A stretch of DNA of 64,000 nt from Microbacterium sp. MYb45 (GCF_002979655.1 NZ_PCPG01000013.1:35371-99370); one strand, 5' to 3'. Numbered from the stretch's first letter, positions 7,948 through 18,989 are shown. Translations and numbers: made by a program. Notes: generated by a model from the letters alone, not told the origin.

Positions 7948-9304
7948 CGGGGCTGAACACCTTTCCCGGGTTGAGGATGCCGAGGGGATCGAACACCGCG
8001 GCGATCTGCCGTTGCAGCTGCCACTGGTCGTCACCGAGCTCTTCGGCGAGCCAGCGGCGCTTCAGCACGCCGATGCCGTGCTCTCCGGTCAGGGTCCCGC
8101 CGAGGCGGATCGCCGCGCGGAACAGCTCGTCCGCCGCGACCCACACCTCGGGCGGCACGTCCGGACCTTCGAAGAGGAAGTTGGGGTGCAGATTGCCGTC
8201 GCCGGCGTGCGCCACCGTCGGGATGGTGAGCGCGTGCTCGCGTTCGATGCGCGCGATCTCGTCGAACATGGCGGGCATCGCGCTGCGCGGCACGGAGACG
8301 TCCTCGATGAGCGTCGTGCCCAGCGACGCCATCGCCGCGTGCATCGATCGGCGGATCGCGAGCAGCTGTTCGCCCTCCGCGCGATCGTGCGAGACCACAG
8401 TGACCCCGCCGTGGGAACGGAGGATCTCCGCGATGGCGTCGGCCTCGGCACGGGCGGCGGGTCCGTCGGTCTGGATGGTGAGCTGGGCCGCCCCCGGCGT
8501 CGGGGCGACGAGACCGAGGAGCGCGTGCACGGCGGTGAGGCTCGCGGCATCCATCAGCTCCATGATCGCCGGTTGCACCCCGGCGGCGGTGACAGCGGCA
8601 GAAGCGGAGGCTGCGGCGCGCACGCCGGGGAAGGTGGCGACGACCGTGCACGTCTCTCCGGGCACGAGCCTGCGCAGCTTGAGGGTCGCTCCCACCACGA
8701 CACCCAGCGTGCCTTCGGAGCCGACGACCAGCGCGGTGAGGTCGAGGCCGGTGACGCCTTTGACGCTCCGGTGACCGAGGTGCAGAAGCCGTCCGTCCGC
8801 GAGCACGAGGTCGACGCCCAGCACGGCATCGCGGACGACGCCGTATTTTGCGCAGAGCAGTCCGCCGGCACCGGTGGCGATGTTGCCGCCCACCGTCGAG
8901 ATGTCGCGGCTGGCCGGGTCGGGCGCCCACCACAGGCCGTGCCGCGCGAGCTCCGTGTTGAGGTCGGCGTTCAGGATGCCGGGTTCGACGACCGCGAGCA
9001 GATCGTCTGGTCGCACCTCGCGGATCGCGGTCATCCGCCGCAGGGACAGCACGATCTCGCCACTGCCGGCGTTGGCGGCACCGGCGAGTCCGGTGCCGGC
9101 ACCGCGGACGACGACGGGGGTGCGCGTGGCCGTCGCGATGCGCATGGTCTGCTGGACGTGCTCGACCCGTTCCGCGTGGACTACGGCGATCGGGCGTCCG
9201 GCGGCGGCATGACCGGAGCGATCCGCTCTGGCCTGCTCGAGAACCGCCTCGTCGGTGTCGACGAGCGCGCCGAGCGACTCCTTCAGGAGTGTCAGGACAC
9301 TCAT
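7940..9304 (-). CDS. FAD-linked oxidase, GlcD/D-lactate dehydrogenase type
   Basis: 454 aa with an N-terminal PCMH-type FAD-binding domain (VVRGAGTGLAGAA, then DISTVGGNIATGAGGL and the GSEGTLGVV segment) and a C-terminal FAD-oxidase domain ending with the characteristic TGEHGIGVLKRRWL. This is the glycolate oxidase GlcD / D-lactate or D-2-hydroxyglutarate dehydrogenase family. Neither glcE nor glcF-like FeS partners are adjacent, so it may act alone as a D-2-hydroxyacid dehydrogenase. The downstream Nudix gene overlaps its 3' end. Confidence 0.9.
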   Translation of the reverse strand: MSVLTLLKESLGALVDTDEAVLEQARADRSGHAAAGRPIAVVHAERVEHVQQTMRIATATRTPVVVRGAGTGLAGAANAGSGEIVLSLRRMTAIREVRPDDLLAVVEPGILNADLNTELARHGLWWAPDPASRDISTVGGNIATGAGGLLCAKYGVVRDAVLGVDLVLADGRLLHLGHRSVKGVTGLDLTALVVGSEGTLGVVVGATLKLRRLVPGETCTVVATFPGVRAAASASAAVTAAGVQPAIMELMDAASLTAVHALLGLVAPTPGAAQLTIQTDGPAARAEADAIAEILRSHGGVTVVSHDRAEGEQLLAIRRSMHAAMASLGTTLIEDVSVPRSAMPAMFDEIARIEREHALTIPTVAHAGDGNLHPNFLFEGPDVPPEVWVAADELFRAAIRLGGTLTGEHGIGVLKRRWLAEELGDDQWQLQRQIAAVFDPLGILNPGKVFSPDA

Positions 9305-9326
9305 GGCCGCGCGCTCGACGGCAGGG

Positions 9327-9698
9327 TCACGACAGGGCGCGCCGACCGCTGAGGACGCCCGCGACGACGGCCACCAGGGCGAACGCGGTGCCGATCAGCG
9401 CCTGGCCCATCGACCACCAGGCGATCGTGACGCCGACGTAGATCAGCAGCTCCACGGCGGCGCGGAGGAACGGGTGCACGCGCAGTACCGGGCGCGGAGA
9501 CAGGAAGAGCGCCCAGACGAGGATCACGAGCACCGGCGCACCGATACCGAGGATGACGTTCCAGGGGAGGTCCCAGCTGGCGAAGCCCCACAGGGCGAGA
9601 GAGGCGACCGCAGCGACCAGGACGACGGTGCGGACGACGTCGAGAGCGGAGATGGTCGGGCGCTCGACGCCGGGGACGGGTGCGGGATCCGAGGACAT
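9327..9698 (-). CDS. YrdB/DUF2568-like four-helix membrane protein
   Basis: 123 aa, with hydrophobic stretches at about residues 22-42, 50-67, 80-97 and 100-116 separated by short loops, so probably four transmembrane helices. Composition and spacing match the small YrdB family (DUF2568) of unknown function. It lies 22 bp upstream of the FAD-oxidase gene on the same strand and is probably co-transcribed with it. No catalytic motif is visible. Confidence 0.78.
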   Translation of the reverse strand: MSSDPAPVPGVERPTISALDVVRTVVLVAAVASLALWGFASWDLPWNVILGIGAPVLVILVWALFLSPRPVLRVHPFLRAAVELLIYVGVTIAWWSMGQALIGTAFALVAVVAGVLSGRRALS

Positions 9699-9707
9699 GC
9701 ACCCAGT

Positions 9708-11827
<2,120 letters not shown>

Positions 11828-11954
11828 ATCATTCTCTCGCGAATCTCCCAGCTAAGCCACCCTTCCCTGCGGATTCTGAACAGATATACGGGATCCCGCC
11901 AGGCCGACGGGGAGCCCACGGCCCGCGGGAGCACGGCGGCACGAACTTTTTTCC

Positions 11955-12002
11955 GAAGTCGCGTAATGAACCCGAGGGGTCGCCGTCTCATCCCATAGAG
12001 AC
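11955..12002 (+). promoter_or_regulatory. Two-box promoter-like motif, copy 1
   Basis: Box A GAAGTCGCGTAATG (11955-11968), 15-bp spacer, box B CGTCTCATCCCATAGAGAC (11984-12002). The CGTCTC part resembles ECF -10 elements (CGTC); box A is in -35 position. Box B also contains GTCTC...GAGAC, a short inverted repeat. It precedes the first structured RNA-like unit. Confidence 0.7.
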
Positions 12003-12153
12003 AGCCGTACGAACTCCACCGGGGGGCGGAGTTCAGGTGCTGGTGTGAAGGACATGCACCGGTCGGGCGGGTCGGGATCCTCGGGGGAGGAGAGCCCGGC
12101 CCCCCAGCTCTGCACACGAGGAAGAGACCGCCGATCTGGGGACCGGCGGCCTC
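11996..12153 (+). ncRNA. Putative structured RNA, copy 1
   Basis: Predicted transcript of about 160 nt from copy 1 of the motif. Hairpins: GAACTCC/GGAGTTC (12011-12034, 10-nt loop), AGAGC/GCTCT (12091-12111), and a terminal CCGCCG/CGGCGG stem extended by GAG/CTC (12124-12153) with loop ATCTGGGGAC. The same stems appear in copy 2 with base changes that keep pairing, and the G-T wobbles in copy 2 are pairing-compatible only if the + strand is transcribed. No obvious U-tract terminator; a further hairpin lies at 12164-12177. Unknown family; not a recognised riboswitch. Confidence 0.6.
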
Positions 12154-12201
12154 CCGCGTGGATCGGTCCTCGGACCGGGGTGGCTTTCCGAAGATTTTCG
12201 A

Positions 12202-12249
12202 GAAGTCGCGTAATGAATCGGTGGGGATGCCGTCTCATCCCATAGAGAC
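12202..12249 (+). promoter_or_regulatory. Two-box promoter-like motif, copy 2
   Basis: Box A GAAGTCGCGTAATG (12202-12215) and box B CGTCTCATCCCATAGAGAC (12231-12249) are identical to copy 1 with the same 15-bp spacing, whereas the spacer differs at about a third of its positions. The preserved boxes and variable spacer are what a promoter under selection would show. Confidence 0.7.
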
Positions 12250-12374
12250 AGCCGTACGAATTCCTCCGGGGGGCGGGATTCAGGCAGCGGTCGGTCGGGA
12301 TCCTCGGGGGAGGAGAGCCCGGCCACCGGCTCTGAGAGGGGAACGGGGCCGTCGATCTGGGGACCGGCGGCCCC
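12243..12374 (+). ncRNA. Putative structured RNA, copy 2
   Basis: Predicted about 130-nt transcript. Stems GAATTCC/GGGATTC (12258-12281), AGAGCC/GGCTCT (12314-12333) and GGGGCCGTCG/CGGCGGCCCC (12345-12374) with the same ATCTGGGGAC loop as copy 1. Relative to copy 1 there is a C-G to T-A swap in the first stem and an A-T to G-C swap in the last, plus T-G wobbles, so structure is better conserved than sequence. It would run toward the 3' end of nagA, which is on the opposite strand. Function unknown. Confidence 0.6.
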
Positions 12375-12435
12375 CCACCCGAACCTGAACGACCGGAGAG
12401 CGCAGGGTTGCGCGTCGCGCGATGCTCTGCTGCCT

Positions 12436-13608
12436 CTAGGCGTGCAGCCGTGGTCCTGACCACACTCGTGCGACGCGCAGCTCGGCATCCAGCAGTACGG
12501 CATCTCCGAGCATCCCGACCCGGAGCCCGCCGAGTTCGGTGGAGCGGCCGATCGCCCGCGCCGGCGTCTCGGTGAGGGCCCGCACGGCTTCAGCGACGTC
12601 CACGCCGGCGGCCACCGTGCGTCGCAGCGCGACATCCTGAGTGAGGGTCGACCCGGCGATCGAACCGGTGTCGTCGGTTCGGGCGACGCCGTTCTCGACC
12701 GTGACGCTCACCGCTCCGAGGTCGTAGTGGCCGTCGGCGCTTCCGGCCGCGGCCATGGCGTCGGTGATGAGAGCCACTCGGCCCGGGGCGGAATCGAACA
12801 CGAGCTTGATGACGTGCGGGTCGAGGTGCACGTTGTCGGCGATCGCCTCCAGCACCACACGATGATCTGCGGCGGCCGCGAGTACCGGTCCGGGAGCGCG
12901 ATGGTGGATGCCGGGCATGGCATTGAACGCGTGGGTGAGGATCGACGCGCCGGCCTCGAATGCGGCGACCGCCATCGCCGCGTCGGCATCGGTGTGTCCC
13001 ACGGCTGCCGCGGATCCGGCGGCCACGATCTGCCGGATCGCGTCGAGTCCGCCCGGAAGCTCCGGCGCGATCGTCACCTGCCGGACCGTGCCGCGGCCCG
13101 CGTCGAGCAGACGCGCGACGTCGGCCGCAACCGGGTGGCGCAGAAGCGCGGGCTCGTGCGCGCCGTGGTGGCCCGGGTCGAGGAAGGGTCCTTCGAGGTG
13201 CGAACCGAGGATGTCCGCGTCGGTCTCGGTCAGGTCGGCGATCGCGGCGACGTTGCGCGCGAGCGCGTCGATCGACGCCGTCACGAGCGACACGACCGCC
13301 CGGGTGGTGCCGTGCGCGCGATGCAGACCGCGCCCGGTGCGGATCGCCTCCACCCCGTCGTCGAACGATGCACCGGCACCGCCGTGTCCATGGATGTCGA
13401 TGAACCCCGGGGTGAACAGGGCGCCGGGTCCGGCATCCGCCGCGGCGTCGACGACCTCATCGGCGGGCGACCAGTCGGCGCCGGTGCCGCGAGCCGTGAC
13501 GGCGCCGTTCTCGATGCGGACCCAGCCGTCTTCGGTGATCTCGCCGCGATCGACGATCCTGGCCGAATGGACGACCAGTGAACCGGTCGCGGAGGAGTGG
13601 GTGCTCAA
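12436..13608 (-). CDS. nagA: N-acetylglucosamine-6-phosphate deacetylase
   Basis: 390-aa amidohydrolase of the NagA family: FTPGFIDIHGHGGAGASFDDG (metal-site HxH), GSHLEGPFLDPGHHGAH with the metal-binding glutamate, then VGHTDAD, LTHAFNAMPGI and LITDAMAAAG with the catalytic aspartate. It makes GlcN-6-P plus acetate from GlcNAc-6-P, feeding NagB encoded at 6.7 kb. The start ATG overlaps the stop of the upstream GH20 hexosaminidase by 4 bp, so both are co-translated from one mRNA. Confidence 0.95.
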   Translation of the reverse strand: MSTHSSATGSLVVHSARIVDRGEITEDGWVRIENGAVTARGTGADWSPADEVVDAAADAGPGALFTPGFIDIHGHGGAGASFDDGVEAIRTGRGLHRAHGTTRAVVSLVTASIDALARNVAAIADLTETDADILGSHLEGPFLDPGHHGAHEPALLRHPVAADVARLLDAGRGTVRQVTIAPELPGGLDAIRQIVAAGSAAAVGHTDADAAMAVAAFEAGASILTHAFNAMPGIHHRAPGPVLAAAADHRVVLEAIADNVHLDPHVIKLVFDSAPGRVALITDAMAAAGSADGHYDLGAVSVTVENGVARTDDTGSIAGSTLTQDVALRRTVAAGVDVAEAVRALTETPARAIGRSTELGGLRVGMLGDAVLLDAELRVARVWSGPRLHA

Positions 13609-15116
13609 CGTTCGCTCCAGGGGATCTCGTCTGCGGGGTGGAAATCGACCCCCTCAGCCTTCCACAGCGGGGCGAGCGCTCCGACCCGCTCGCGGAAGGA
13701 CTCCCACACCCGCTCGGGAGCGTGCTGCGGCGACCATGCCACCTCCGCCTGGGCGGCCACGCGGGGGAAGACCAGTTGCTCGACGTCGCCGAGTGTGCGC
13801 GTGGTCTCGGACCACAGCGGCGCTTCGACGCCGAGGATCGCGGCATCCGGCACGTCGAGGACCGCGGTCGGCTCCCACTCGTAGGCGGAGCGGACGTCGA
13901 TGATCGCGGCCCAGGTGAGTCCCAGGGGGAAGTCCTCGGTGTACTTCATGTCGAGGTAGGTGACGTCGGCCGCGGACATGATCAGTGCGCCGCCGCGCTC
14001 GACGAAGTGCGCGGCCTCTTCCGCATGGGCGCCCTCCGGGGTCGTCTTGCCCCAGTACTGCCCGACCGTACCCTCGGCGATGTTCGCCGCCGATCCCATC
14101 TCATGCCAGGCGACCGGTGTCTTGCCCGCGTCGACCACGATCGCGGTGGCGCGCTCGGCGAACAGGTCGAAGTCCGCCTGGGGCGTGCCGAGCGACTCGT
14201 CGCCGCCGATGTGGATGTACGGACCGGGTGTCATCTCGGCCAGCTCACGGACGACGTCGCGCACGAAGTCGTACGTGCGCTCCTCGTGGATGCGCACGCT
14301 GGAGTGTCCGACGCCCCAGCCCAGGTAGCTCTCGCCGGCGACCGGCAGCGCCTGGCCGAGGCGTTCCGAATCCGCGATCAGGTTGTCGTTCATGACCGGC
14401 TCCTCGACGAGCTCCGGGTAGGCGACGCCGATCGCGTGCGTGTGACCGGGGAGGTCGATCTCGGGGATCACGATCATGTGCCGGGATGCGGCGTACGCGA
14501 CGATCTCCCGGTAGTCGTCCTTCGTGTAGAAGCCGCCAGGGTCGCCGTTCGCCGACGTGCCGGCCGACAGCTCCGTGAGTCGCGGCCAGGAGTCGATGTG
14601 CACACGCCACCCCTGGTCGTCGCTGAGGTGGAGGTGCAGATGGTTGAGTTTGAGTGCGCTCGTGCTGTCGATGAACTTCTTGACGTCGTCGACGCCGAAG
14701 AAGTGCCGGGCCACGTCGAGCATCACGCCGCGCCGGGCGAAGCGGGGGGAGTCGGCGATGTCGGCGCCGAGGAGCGCCCAGCCGGAGTCGTCCTGCCGGA
14801 GCAGTTGCAGCAGTGTCTGCACGCCGTAGAAGAGGCCGGCCTCATCGGCGCCGACGACGACGGCCCGCTCACCGATCTCGAGCGTGTAGGCCTCCGGCGC
14901 CGACGAATTCGGGTCGACGAACAGCTCGATCTCGGCGGGGGCCCCGTCGGCGACGGAGAGGCGGATGCCGGTGCGGCGCTCCACCGCGTCGATCAGTTGG
15001 GCGGCGGCGGGGGAGGAGCCGAGCACGCGCGTCGTCGCGGTGACGGGCATCCGCCCTTCTCGTGCGGCGGCGGAGACGGGCACGGGCACGAGAGGAAGGG
15101 GATGAGGAAGGACCAT
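13605..15116 (-). CDS. GH20 beta-N-acetylhexosaminidase (second copy)
   Basis: 503 aa from ATG 15116 (a TTG two codons upstream is also in frame). Glycohydrolase-20 N-domain at about 1-120, then the TIM-barrel with RRGVMLDVARHFF and the catalytic pair D306-E307 (IHIGGDES); the late GLTWAAIIDVRSAYEWEP region is typical of the family. No signal peptide, so cytoplasmic: it should release terminal GlcNAc or GalNAc from imported oligosaccharides or muropeptide fragments. Overlaps nagA by 4 bp. It differs clearly from the GH20 half of the 1212-4475 fusion, so the locus has two non-identical hexosaminidases. Confidence 0.93.
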   Translation of the reverse strand: MVLPHPLPLVPVPVSAAAREGRMPVTATTRVLGSSPAAAQLIDAVERRTGIRLSVADGAPAEIELFVDPNSSAPEAYTLEIGERAVVVGADEAGLFYGVQTLLQLLRQDDSGWALLGADIADSPRFARRGVMLDVARHFFGVDDVKKFIDSTSALKLNHLHLHLSDDQGWRVHIDSWPRLTELSAGTSANGDPGGFYTKDDYREIVAYAASRHMIVIPEIDLPGHTHAIGVAYPELVEEPVMNDNLIADSERLGQALPVAGESYLGWGVGHSSVRIHEERTYDFVRDVVRELAEMTPGPYIHIGGDESLGTPQADFDLFAERATAIVVDAGKTPVAWHEMGSAANIAEGTVGQYWGKTTPEGAHAEEAAHFVERGGALIMSAADVTYLDMKYTEDFPLGLTWAAIIDVRSAYEWEPTAVLDVPDAAILGVEAPLWSETTRTLGDVEQLVFPRVAAQAEVAWSPQHAPERVWESFRERVGALAPLWKAEGVDFHPADEIPWSER

Positions 15117-15217
15117 GAACAAAACCTACCTGCCGCGGCCCCTCAACGGAACGGGGAATCGAATCGATTCTGTGGTGGGGTGGCCATGTCTCCGCGTTCG
15201 CCGCCTCGGGCATCCGC

Positions 15218-15223
15218 TATGCT
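15218..15223 (+). promoter_or_regulatory. Probable -10 hexamer of glyA-folD
   Basis: TATGCT lies about 7 bp before the first base of the ZTP aptamer, which would place the transcription start at its 5' edge. No convincing -35 is visible at the expected distance. Confidence 0.4.
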
Positions 15224-15228
15224 CGTAA

Positions 15229-15304
15229 CCGTCGCGACTGGCGTCTGGGTGGACTACCACCGGGGAGCGACTGACCACGGAATTCGACCGCGCGCCTGGG
15301 CCGA
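15229..15304 (+). promoter_or_regulatory. ZTP (pfl motif) riboswitch
   Basis: The sequence has the conserved landmarks of the pfl/ZTP aptamer in order: GTCGCGACTGGCG at 15231, the GGTGG...CCACC stem leading into CCACCGGGGAGCG (15257-15269), a variable linker, and the pseudoknot partner CCGCGCGCCTGGGCC. Family knowledge: it senses ZMP/ZTP, a sign of 10-formyl-THF shortage, and sits upstream of folate one-carbon genes such as glyA and folD, exactly as here. Downstream, CCTTT (15315-15319) can pair with the AAAGG of the glyA RBS (15333-15337), suggesting translational control. Confidence 0.92.
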
Positions 15305-15348
15305 TAGGAACACCCCTTTCGAATCCGTCGTCAAAGGAGCATGTCACC

Positions 15349-16623
15349 ATGACCGACCGTTACTTCAACGCCCCGCTCGCCGAGGTCGACCCCGAGATCG
15401 CACAGGTCCTCGACCGTGAGCTGAAGCGTCAGCAGACCTTCCTCGAGATGATCGCCTCGGAGAACTTCGTTCCCGTCTCGATCCTGCAGTCGCAGGGTTC
15501 CGTGCTCACGAACAAGTACGCCGAGGGATACCCCGGCCGCCGCTACTACGGTGGCTGCGAAGAGGTCGACGTCGCGGAGTCCCTCGCGATCGAGCGGGCG
15601 AAGAGCCTTTTCGGCGCCGAGTTCGCGAACGTGCAGCCGCACTCCGGCGCGTCGGCGAACGCCGCGGTCCTGCACGCGATCGCCCGCCCCGGCGACACCC
15701 TGCTCGGTCTGTCGCTCGACCAGGGCGGCCACCTCACGCACGGCATGAAGATCAACTTCTCCGGCCGGCTCTACGACATCGTCGCGTACGGTGTCGACCC
15801 CGAGACCTCGACCATCGACATGGCGGAGGTCCGCCGCCTCGCGATCGAGCACAAGCCCAAGGTCATCATCGCCGGCTGGTCGGCCTACCCGCGCACCATG
15901 GACTTCGCGGCTTTCCGCGAGATCGCCGATGAGGTCGGCGCGCTGCTCTGGGTGGACATGGCGCACTTCGCCGGTCTGGTCGCCGCGGGTCTGCACCCGA
16001 ACCCGGTTCCGCACGCCCACGTCGTCTCCTCGACCGTGCACAAGACCATCGGTGGCCCGCGCTCGGGCTTCATCCTCACGAACGACGCCGAGCTCGCCAA
16101 GAAGATCAACACCGCGGTCTTCCCGGGCCAGCAGGGCGGACCGTTGATGCACGTGATCGCCGCCAAGGCGACCGCGTTCAAGCTCGCCGGCACCCCGGAA
16201 TTCAAGGAGCGCCAGGAGCGCGTGCTGCGCGGAGCGAAGCTCATCGCCGAGCGCCTTTCGCAGCAGGACGTGAAGGATGCCGGCATCGCGGTGCGCTCGG
16301 GCGGCACCGACGTGCACCTGGTGCTGGTCGACCTGCGCGACGCCGAGATCGACGGCAAGCAGGCGGAAGACCTGCTGCACGACATCCACATCACCGTGAA
16401 CCGCAACGCCGTTCCGAACGACCCGCGTCCGCCGATGGTGACCTCGGGTCTGCGCGTCGGCACGCCGGCGCTCGCGACCCGCGGCTTCGGTGACGCCGAG
16501 TTCACCGAGGTCGCCGACATCATCGCCCTCGCGCTGCTCCCGGGTGCGGATGTGGAGTCGCTGCGCGCCCGCGTCGACGCCCTGGCCGCCGCGTTCCCCC
16601 TCTACCCGGACCTGCAGCAGTGA
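15349..16623 (+). CDS. glyA: Serine hydroxymethyltransferase
   Basis: 424-aa PLP enzyme, usual bacterial SHMT length. Seen: [26 protein letters not shown], the TP/HSGASAN block, and the PLP lysine K232 in [13 protein letters not shown]. Reaction: serine + THF to glycine + 5,10-methylene-THF, in the cytoplasm. Strong RBS AAAGGAG 9 nt before the ATG. Overlaps folD by 4 bp (GTGA), so the two one-carbon enzymes are coupled, and both are placed under the ZTP riboswitch in the leader. Confidence 0.97.
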   Translation: MTDRYFNAPLAEVDPEIAQVLDRELKRQQTFLEMIASENFVPVSILQSQGSVLTNKYAEGYPGRRYYGGCEEVDVAESLAIERAKSLFGAEFANVQPHSGASANAAVLHAIARPGDTLLGLSLDQGGHLTHGMKINFSGRLYDIVAYGVDPETSTIDMAEVRRLAIEHKPKVIIAGWSAYPRTMDFAAFREIADEVGALLWVDMAHFAGLVAAGLHPNPVPHAHVVSSTVHKTIGGPRSGFILTNDAELAKKINTAVFPGQQGGPLMHVIAAKATAFKLAGTPEFKERQERVLRGAKLIAERLSQQDVKDAGIAVRSGGTDVHLVLVDLRDAEIDGKQAEDLLHDIHITVNRNAVPNDPRPPMVTSGLRVGTPALATRGFGDAEFTEVADIIALALLPGADVESLRARVDALAAAFPLYPDLQQ

Positions 16624-17498
16624 CGGCGAAGATCCTCGACGGGAAGGCGGCTTCCGCCGCGATCCGTGCCGAACTCACGGAACGCGTCGCGGCGCTGAAG
16701 GAGCGGGGCGTCACCCCGGGCATCGCGACGGTGCTCGTGGGTGCAGACCCGGCATCGCAGCTGTACGTCGGCATGAAGCATCGGCAGTCCGAGGCGATCG
16801 GGATGAACTCGATCCAGCGCGAGCTGCCGGCGGATGCGACGCAGGCCGAGGTCGAGGCACTGATCGACGAGCTCAACGCCGACCCCGCGTGCCACGGCTA
16901 CATCGTGCAGCTGCCGCTGCCGAAGCACCTCGACACCGACGCCATCCTCGAGCGGATCGATCCGGCGAAGGATGCCGACGGACTGCACCCGACCAACCTC
17001 GGCCGACTGGTGCTGAACGTCAACGGTCCGATCCACACGCCGCTGCCCTGCACGCCGCGCGGCGTGATCGAGCTGCTGCTGCGCAACGACTACGACCTCA
17101 AGGGCAAGCACGTGGTCGTGGTCGGGCGCGGCGTCACCATCGGCCGTTCCATCGGGCTGCTGCTCACTCGCCGCGACCTCAACGCGACGGTCACGCTGAC
17201 GCACACCGGCACCGTCGACATGCCGCGGTACCTGCGTGAGGCGGACGTGATCGTGGCTGCGGCCGGCGTCAAGCACCTGATCCGCGCCGAGGACGTCAAG
17301 CCCGGTGCCGCCGTGCTCGACGTCGGCGTGACGCGCGAGACGCACCCGGAGACCGGCAAGAGCCTGGTCTTCGGTGACGTCGCCCCCGGCGTCGCGGATG
17401 TCGCTGGTTACATCTCGCCGAACCCCGGCGGTGTGGGGCCGATGACGGTCGCCCTGCTCATGACGAATGTCGTCGAGGCCGCCGAGCGGGTCGTGTAG
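16620..17498 (+). CDS. folD: Bifunctional methylene-THF dehydrogenase / methenyl-THF cyclohydrolase
   Basis: 292 aa. The catalytic-domain motif [13 protein letters not shown] includes the essential lysine; QLPLPKHLD and the NAD(P)-domain block [14 protein letters not shown] followed by the [13 protein letters not shown]-terminal signature are complete. It oxidises 5,10-methylene-THF (the GlyA product) and hydrolyses methenyl-THF to 10-formyl-THF. Start GTG overlaps the glyA stop. A strong hairpin terminator follows 22 bp after its stop. Confidence 0.96.
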   Translation: MTAKILDGKAASAAIRAELTERVAALKERGVTPGIATVLVGADPASQLYVGMKHRQSEAIGMNSIQRELPADATQAEVEALIDELNADPACHGYIVQLPLPKHLDTDAILERIDPAKDADGLHPTNLGRLVLNVNGPIHTPLPCTPRGVIELLLRNDYDLKGKHVVVVGRGVTIGRSIGLLLTRRDLNATVTLTHTGTVDMPRYLREADVIVAAAGVKHLIRAEDVKPGAAVLDVGVTRETHPETGKSLVFGDVAPGVADVAGYISPNPGGVGPMTVALLMTNVVEAAERVV

Positions 17499-17520
17499 CC
17501 GCCGGTCGCCGCAGATACGC

Positions 17521-17559
17521 ACGATGTCGCAGGAATCCGTGAGATTCCTGCGACATCGT
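17521..17559. terminator. Bidirectional hairpin terminator
   Basis: A 17-bp perfect stem (ACGATGTCGCAGGAATC, loop CGTGA, reverse complement), followed by CGTTTG. It lies between convergent folD (+) and the membrane-protein gene (-), so it probably serves both. Confidence 0.85.
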
Positions 17560-17583
17560 CGTTTGACTGCGAGGTGAGGCCGG

Positions 17584-18150
17584 TCAGCCGAGTTCGTCGA
17601 GCATCCGTCGCTGCTCGGGCGTGAGCCCGTCGTTGAGCTCGTCGCGGGCCGCGGTCGTCTCGGGGGACTCGGGTGCGGCCGTCGTGGAGGCCGTCGCGGG
17701 TGCGGACTTCGAGCGTCCGCCCGTCACCCGCGCCTGCACGGAGTCGTAGATCTCCGCGGCCTTGGCCCGCATCCGGTCGTCGATCTGGTCGTAGATCATC
17801 CAGCCGAACAGCAGGGCGAGCGGCGGCAGCACGAACGCCCAGAAACCCGAGGCGCGCACGCCGCTCAGCCACACCGTGAGCACCCAGACGATGAGCTCGA
17901 CGAGGTAGACGAGCACGTACTGGACGATCTTCTCGCCGGTCTTGGTGCGCTCCGCGGCCGACTTCGCGGCGGACTTGCGGAAGGCACCGGCGATCAGCGG
18001 CTTCACGAAGAGTGCCGCAAGGGTCAGGATGACCGATGCCCACAGGGCATTGAACCCGACGGAGACGCCGGGCAGCAGCAGACCGATCAGGAGCAGCACC
18101 GCGACGTTGAACACGTAGAGCGCGGCGAACCGGACGATTCCGTTCTTCAT
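17584..18150 (-). CDS. Conserved membrane protein of unknown function
   Basis: 188 aa. Hydrophobic segments at about residues 7-28, 32-53, 78-97 and 103-122 suggest four transmembrane helices, a pattern seen in small holin-like/DUF membrane families. The C-terminal 60 residues are charged and end in LTPEQRRMLDELG, a short predicted cytoplasmic helix. No enzymatic motif. Nothing phage-like surrounds it, so holin-like architecture should not be read as prophage. Stands alone between a terminator and the unknown gene upstream. Confidence 0.8.
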   Translation of the reverse strand: MKNGIVRFAALYVFNVAVLLLIGLLLPGVSVGFNALWASVILTLAALFVKPLIAGAFRKSAAKSAAERTKTGEKIVQYVLVYLVELIVWVLTVWLSGVRASGFWAFVLPPLALLFGWMIYDQIDDRMRAKAAEIYDSVQARVTGGRSKSAPATASTTAAPESPETTAARDELNDGLTPEQRRMLDELG

Positions 18151-18207
18151 GCGACCAGAATCCCACAGATCGCGGTGACGCGGATGCGGAGCGGCCGCCC
18201 CGCGCGG

Positions 18208-18927
18208 TCAGCCCTGTGGGTGCAGCGTGCTCTCGATGCCGCTGATGCGGGCCTGCTCGTCGAAGCGGAACGTCGCCGTGCCGGTGGTGTCCGACACGGA
18301 CGCGCCCGAGAAGGCCTCGTCGGTCCAGGTCAGGGTCCAGCCGGCGAGTCGGGCGAGGTCCCAGACCGCGGTGCGGGCGTCGGGCAGGTCTGCTCCGGCG
18401 AGCACACGGGGGAGGGCGACGACCGCGTCGGCGACGGTGAGCGGTGCGAGCGGTGCGTCGAGCAGGAACACCGCGCGGGTGCCGTTGCCGACGGGCGCGG
18501 AGTAGTACGGGGAGCGTCCGGTCAGCTCGACGGCGACGCCGCCGATGGTGTGCGCCGCCTGCGCGATCCAGTCGTCGTCGCCCGCGCCCTCGGGGAACGG
18601 CACTTCCGAGTTCGTCAACTCCGCGATGCCGTGCTCGGCGCCGTATGCGTGCAGCTGAGCGGCGACGCCCTGCGGGTCCCCGTTGGGGTGCGCCCAGGCC
18701 CACAGCAGCGAACGGGGTCCTGGCGCGATCGTCGCGATCAGATGCGCGCGGGCGACGAGCTGCCTCGAGGGGTCGTCGTTCGCCGTGAAGGTGAGCGTGC
18801 CGGCGGCCATGTCCGCGTCCCAGCGGTGCTCACCGAGCGCGTCGGCGGCGGCGGAGAGGGCTTCCTGTCGGAGTGCGACGAAGAGGGCGGCACGGTCGGC
18901 GAGGGGCTGGAGCGCGGCGAAGGTCAT
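18208..18927 (-). CDS. DUF6882-like protein of unknown function
   Basis: 239 aa, soluble, without signal peptide or membrane segments. The middle segment with SLLWAWAHPNGDPQGVAAQL resembles the DUF6882 family; a C-terminal part with DTTGTATFRFDEQARISGI looks like a beta-strand pair. The family has no assigned function. It is 57 bp upstream of the membrane-protein gene on the same strand and could share its transcript. Confidence 0.75.
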   Translation of the reverse strand: MTFAALQPLADRAALFVALRQEALSAAADALGEHRWDADMAAGTLTFTANDDPSRQLVARAHLIATIAPGPRSLLWAWAHPNGDPQGVAAQLHAYGAEHGIAELTNSEVPFPEGAGDDDWIAQAAHTIGGVAVELTGRSPYYSAPVGNGTRAVFLLDAPLAPLTVADAVVALPRVLAGADLPDARTAVWDLARLAGWTLTWTDEAFSGASVSDTTGTATFRFDEQARISGIESTLHPQG

Positions 18928-18989
18928 GCCGACAGTCTCGCCGGAAATGCTATGAATCCGCTAGCTCGCACACCGTTCGTGTGAGCGGC

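Noticed and set aside
11852..12635. Minus- and plus-strand open frames over the tandem elements whose translations also look repeated
   Set aside because: Peptide similarity follows from the DNA duplication; starts and RBS are not conserved between copies, most changes are amino-acid changing, and base pairing is preserved instead.
13578..15419. 613-aa + strand frame across the hexosaminidase and glyA leader
   Set aside because: Runs through the ZTP riboswitch and is low complexity; the minus-strand GH20 gene is intact.
17584..18150. Possible prophage remnant because of holin-like membrane pattern
   Set aside because: No other phage genes, integrase or att-like repeats in the vicinity.
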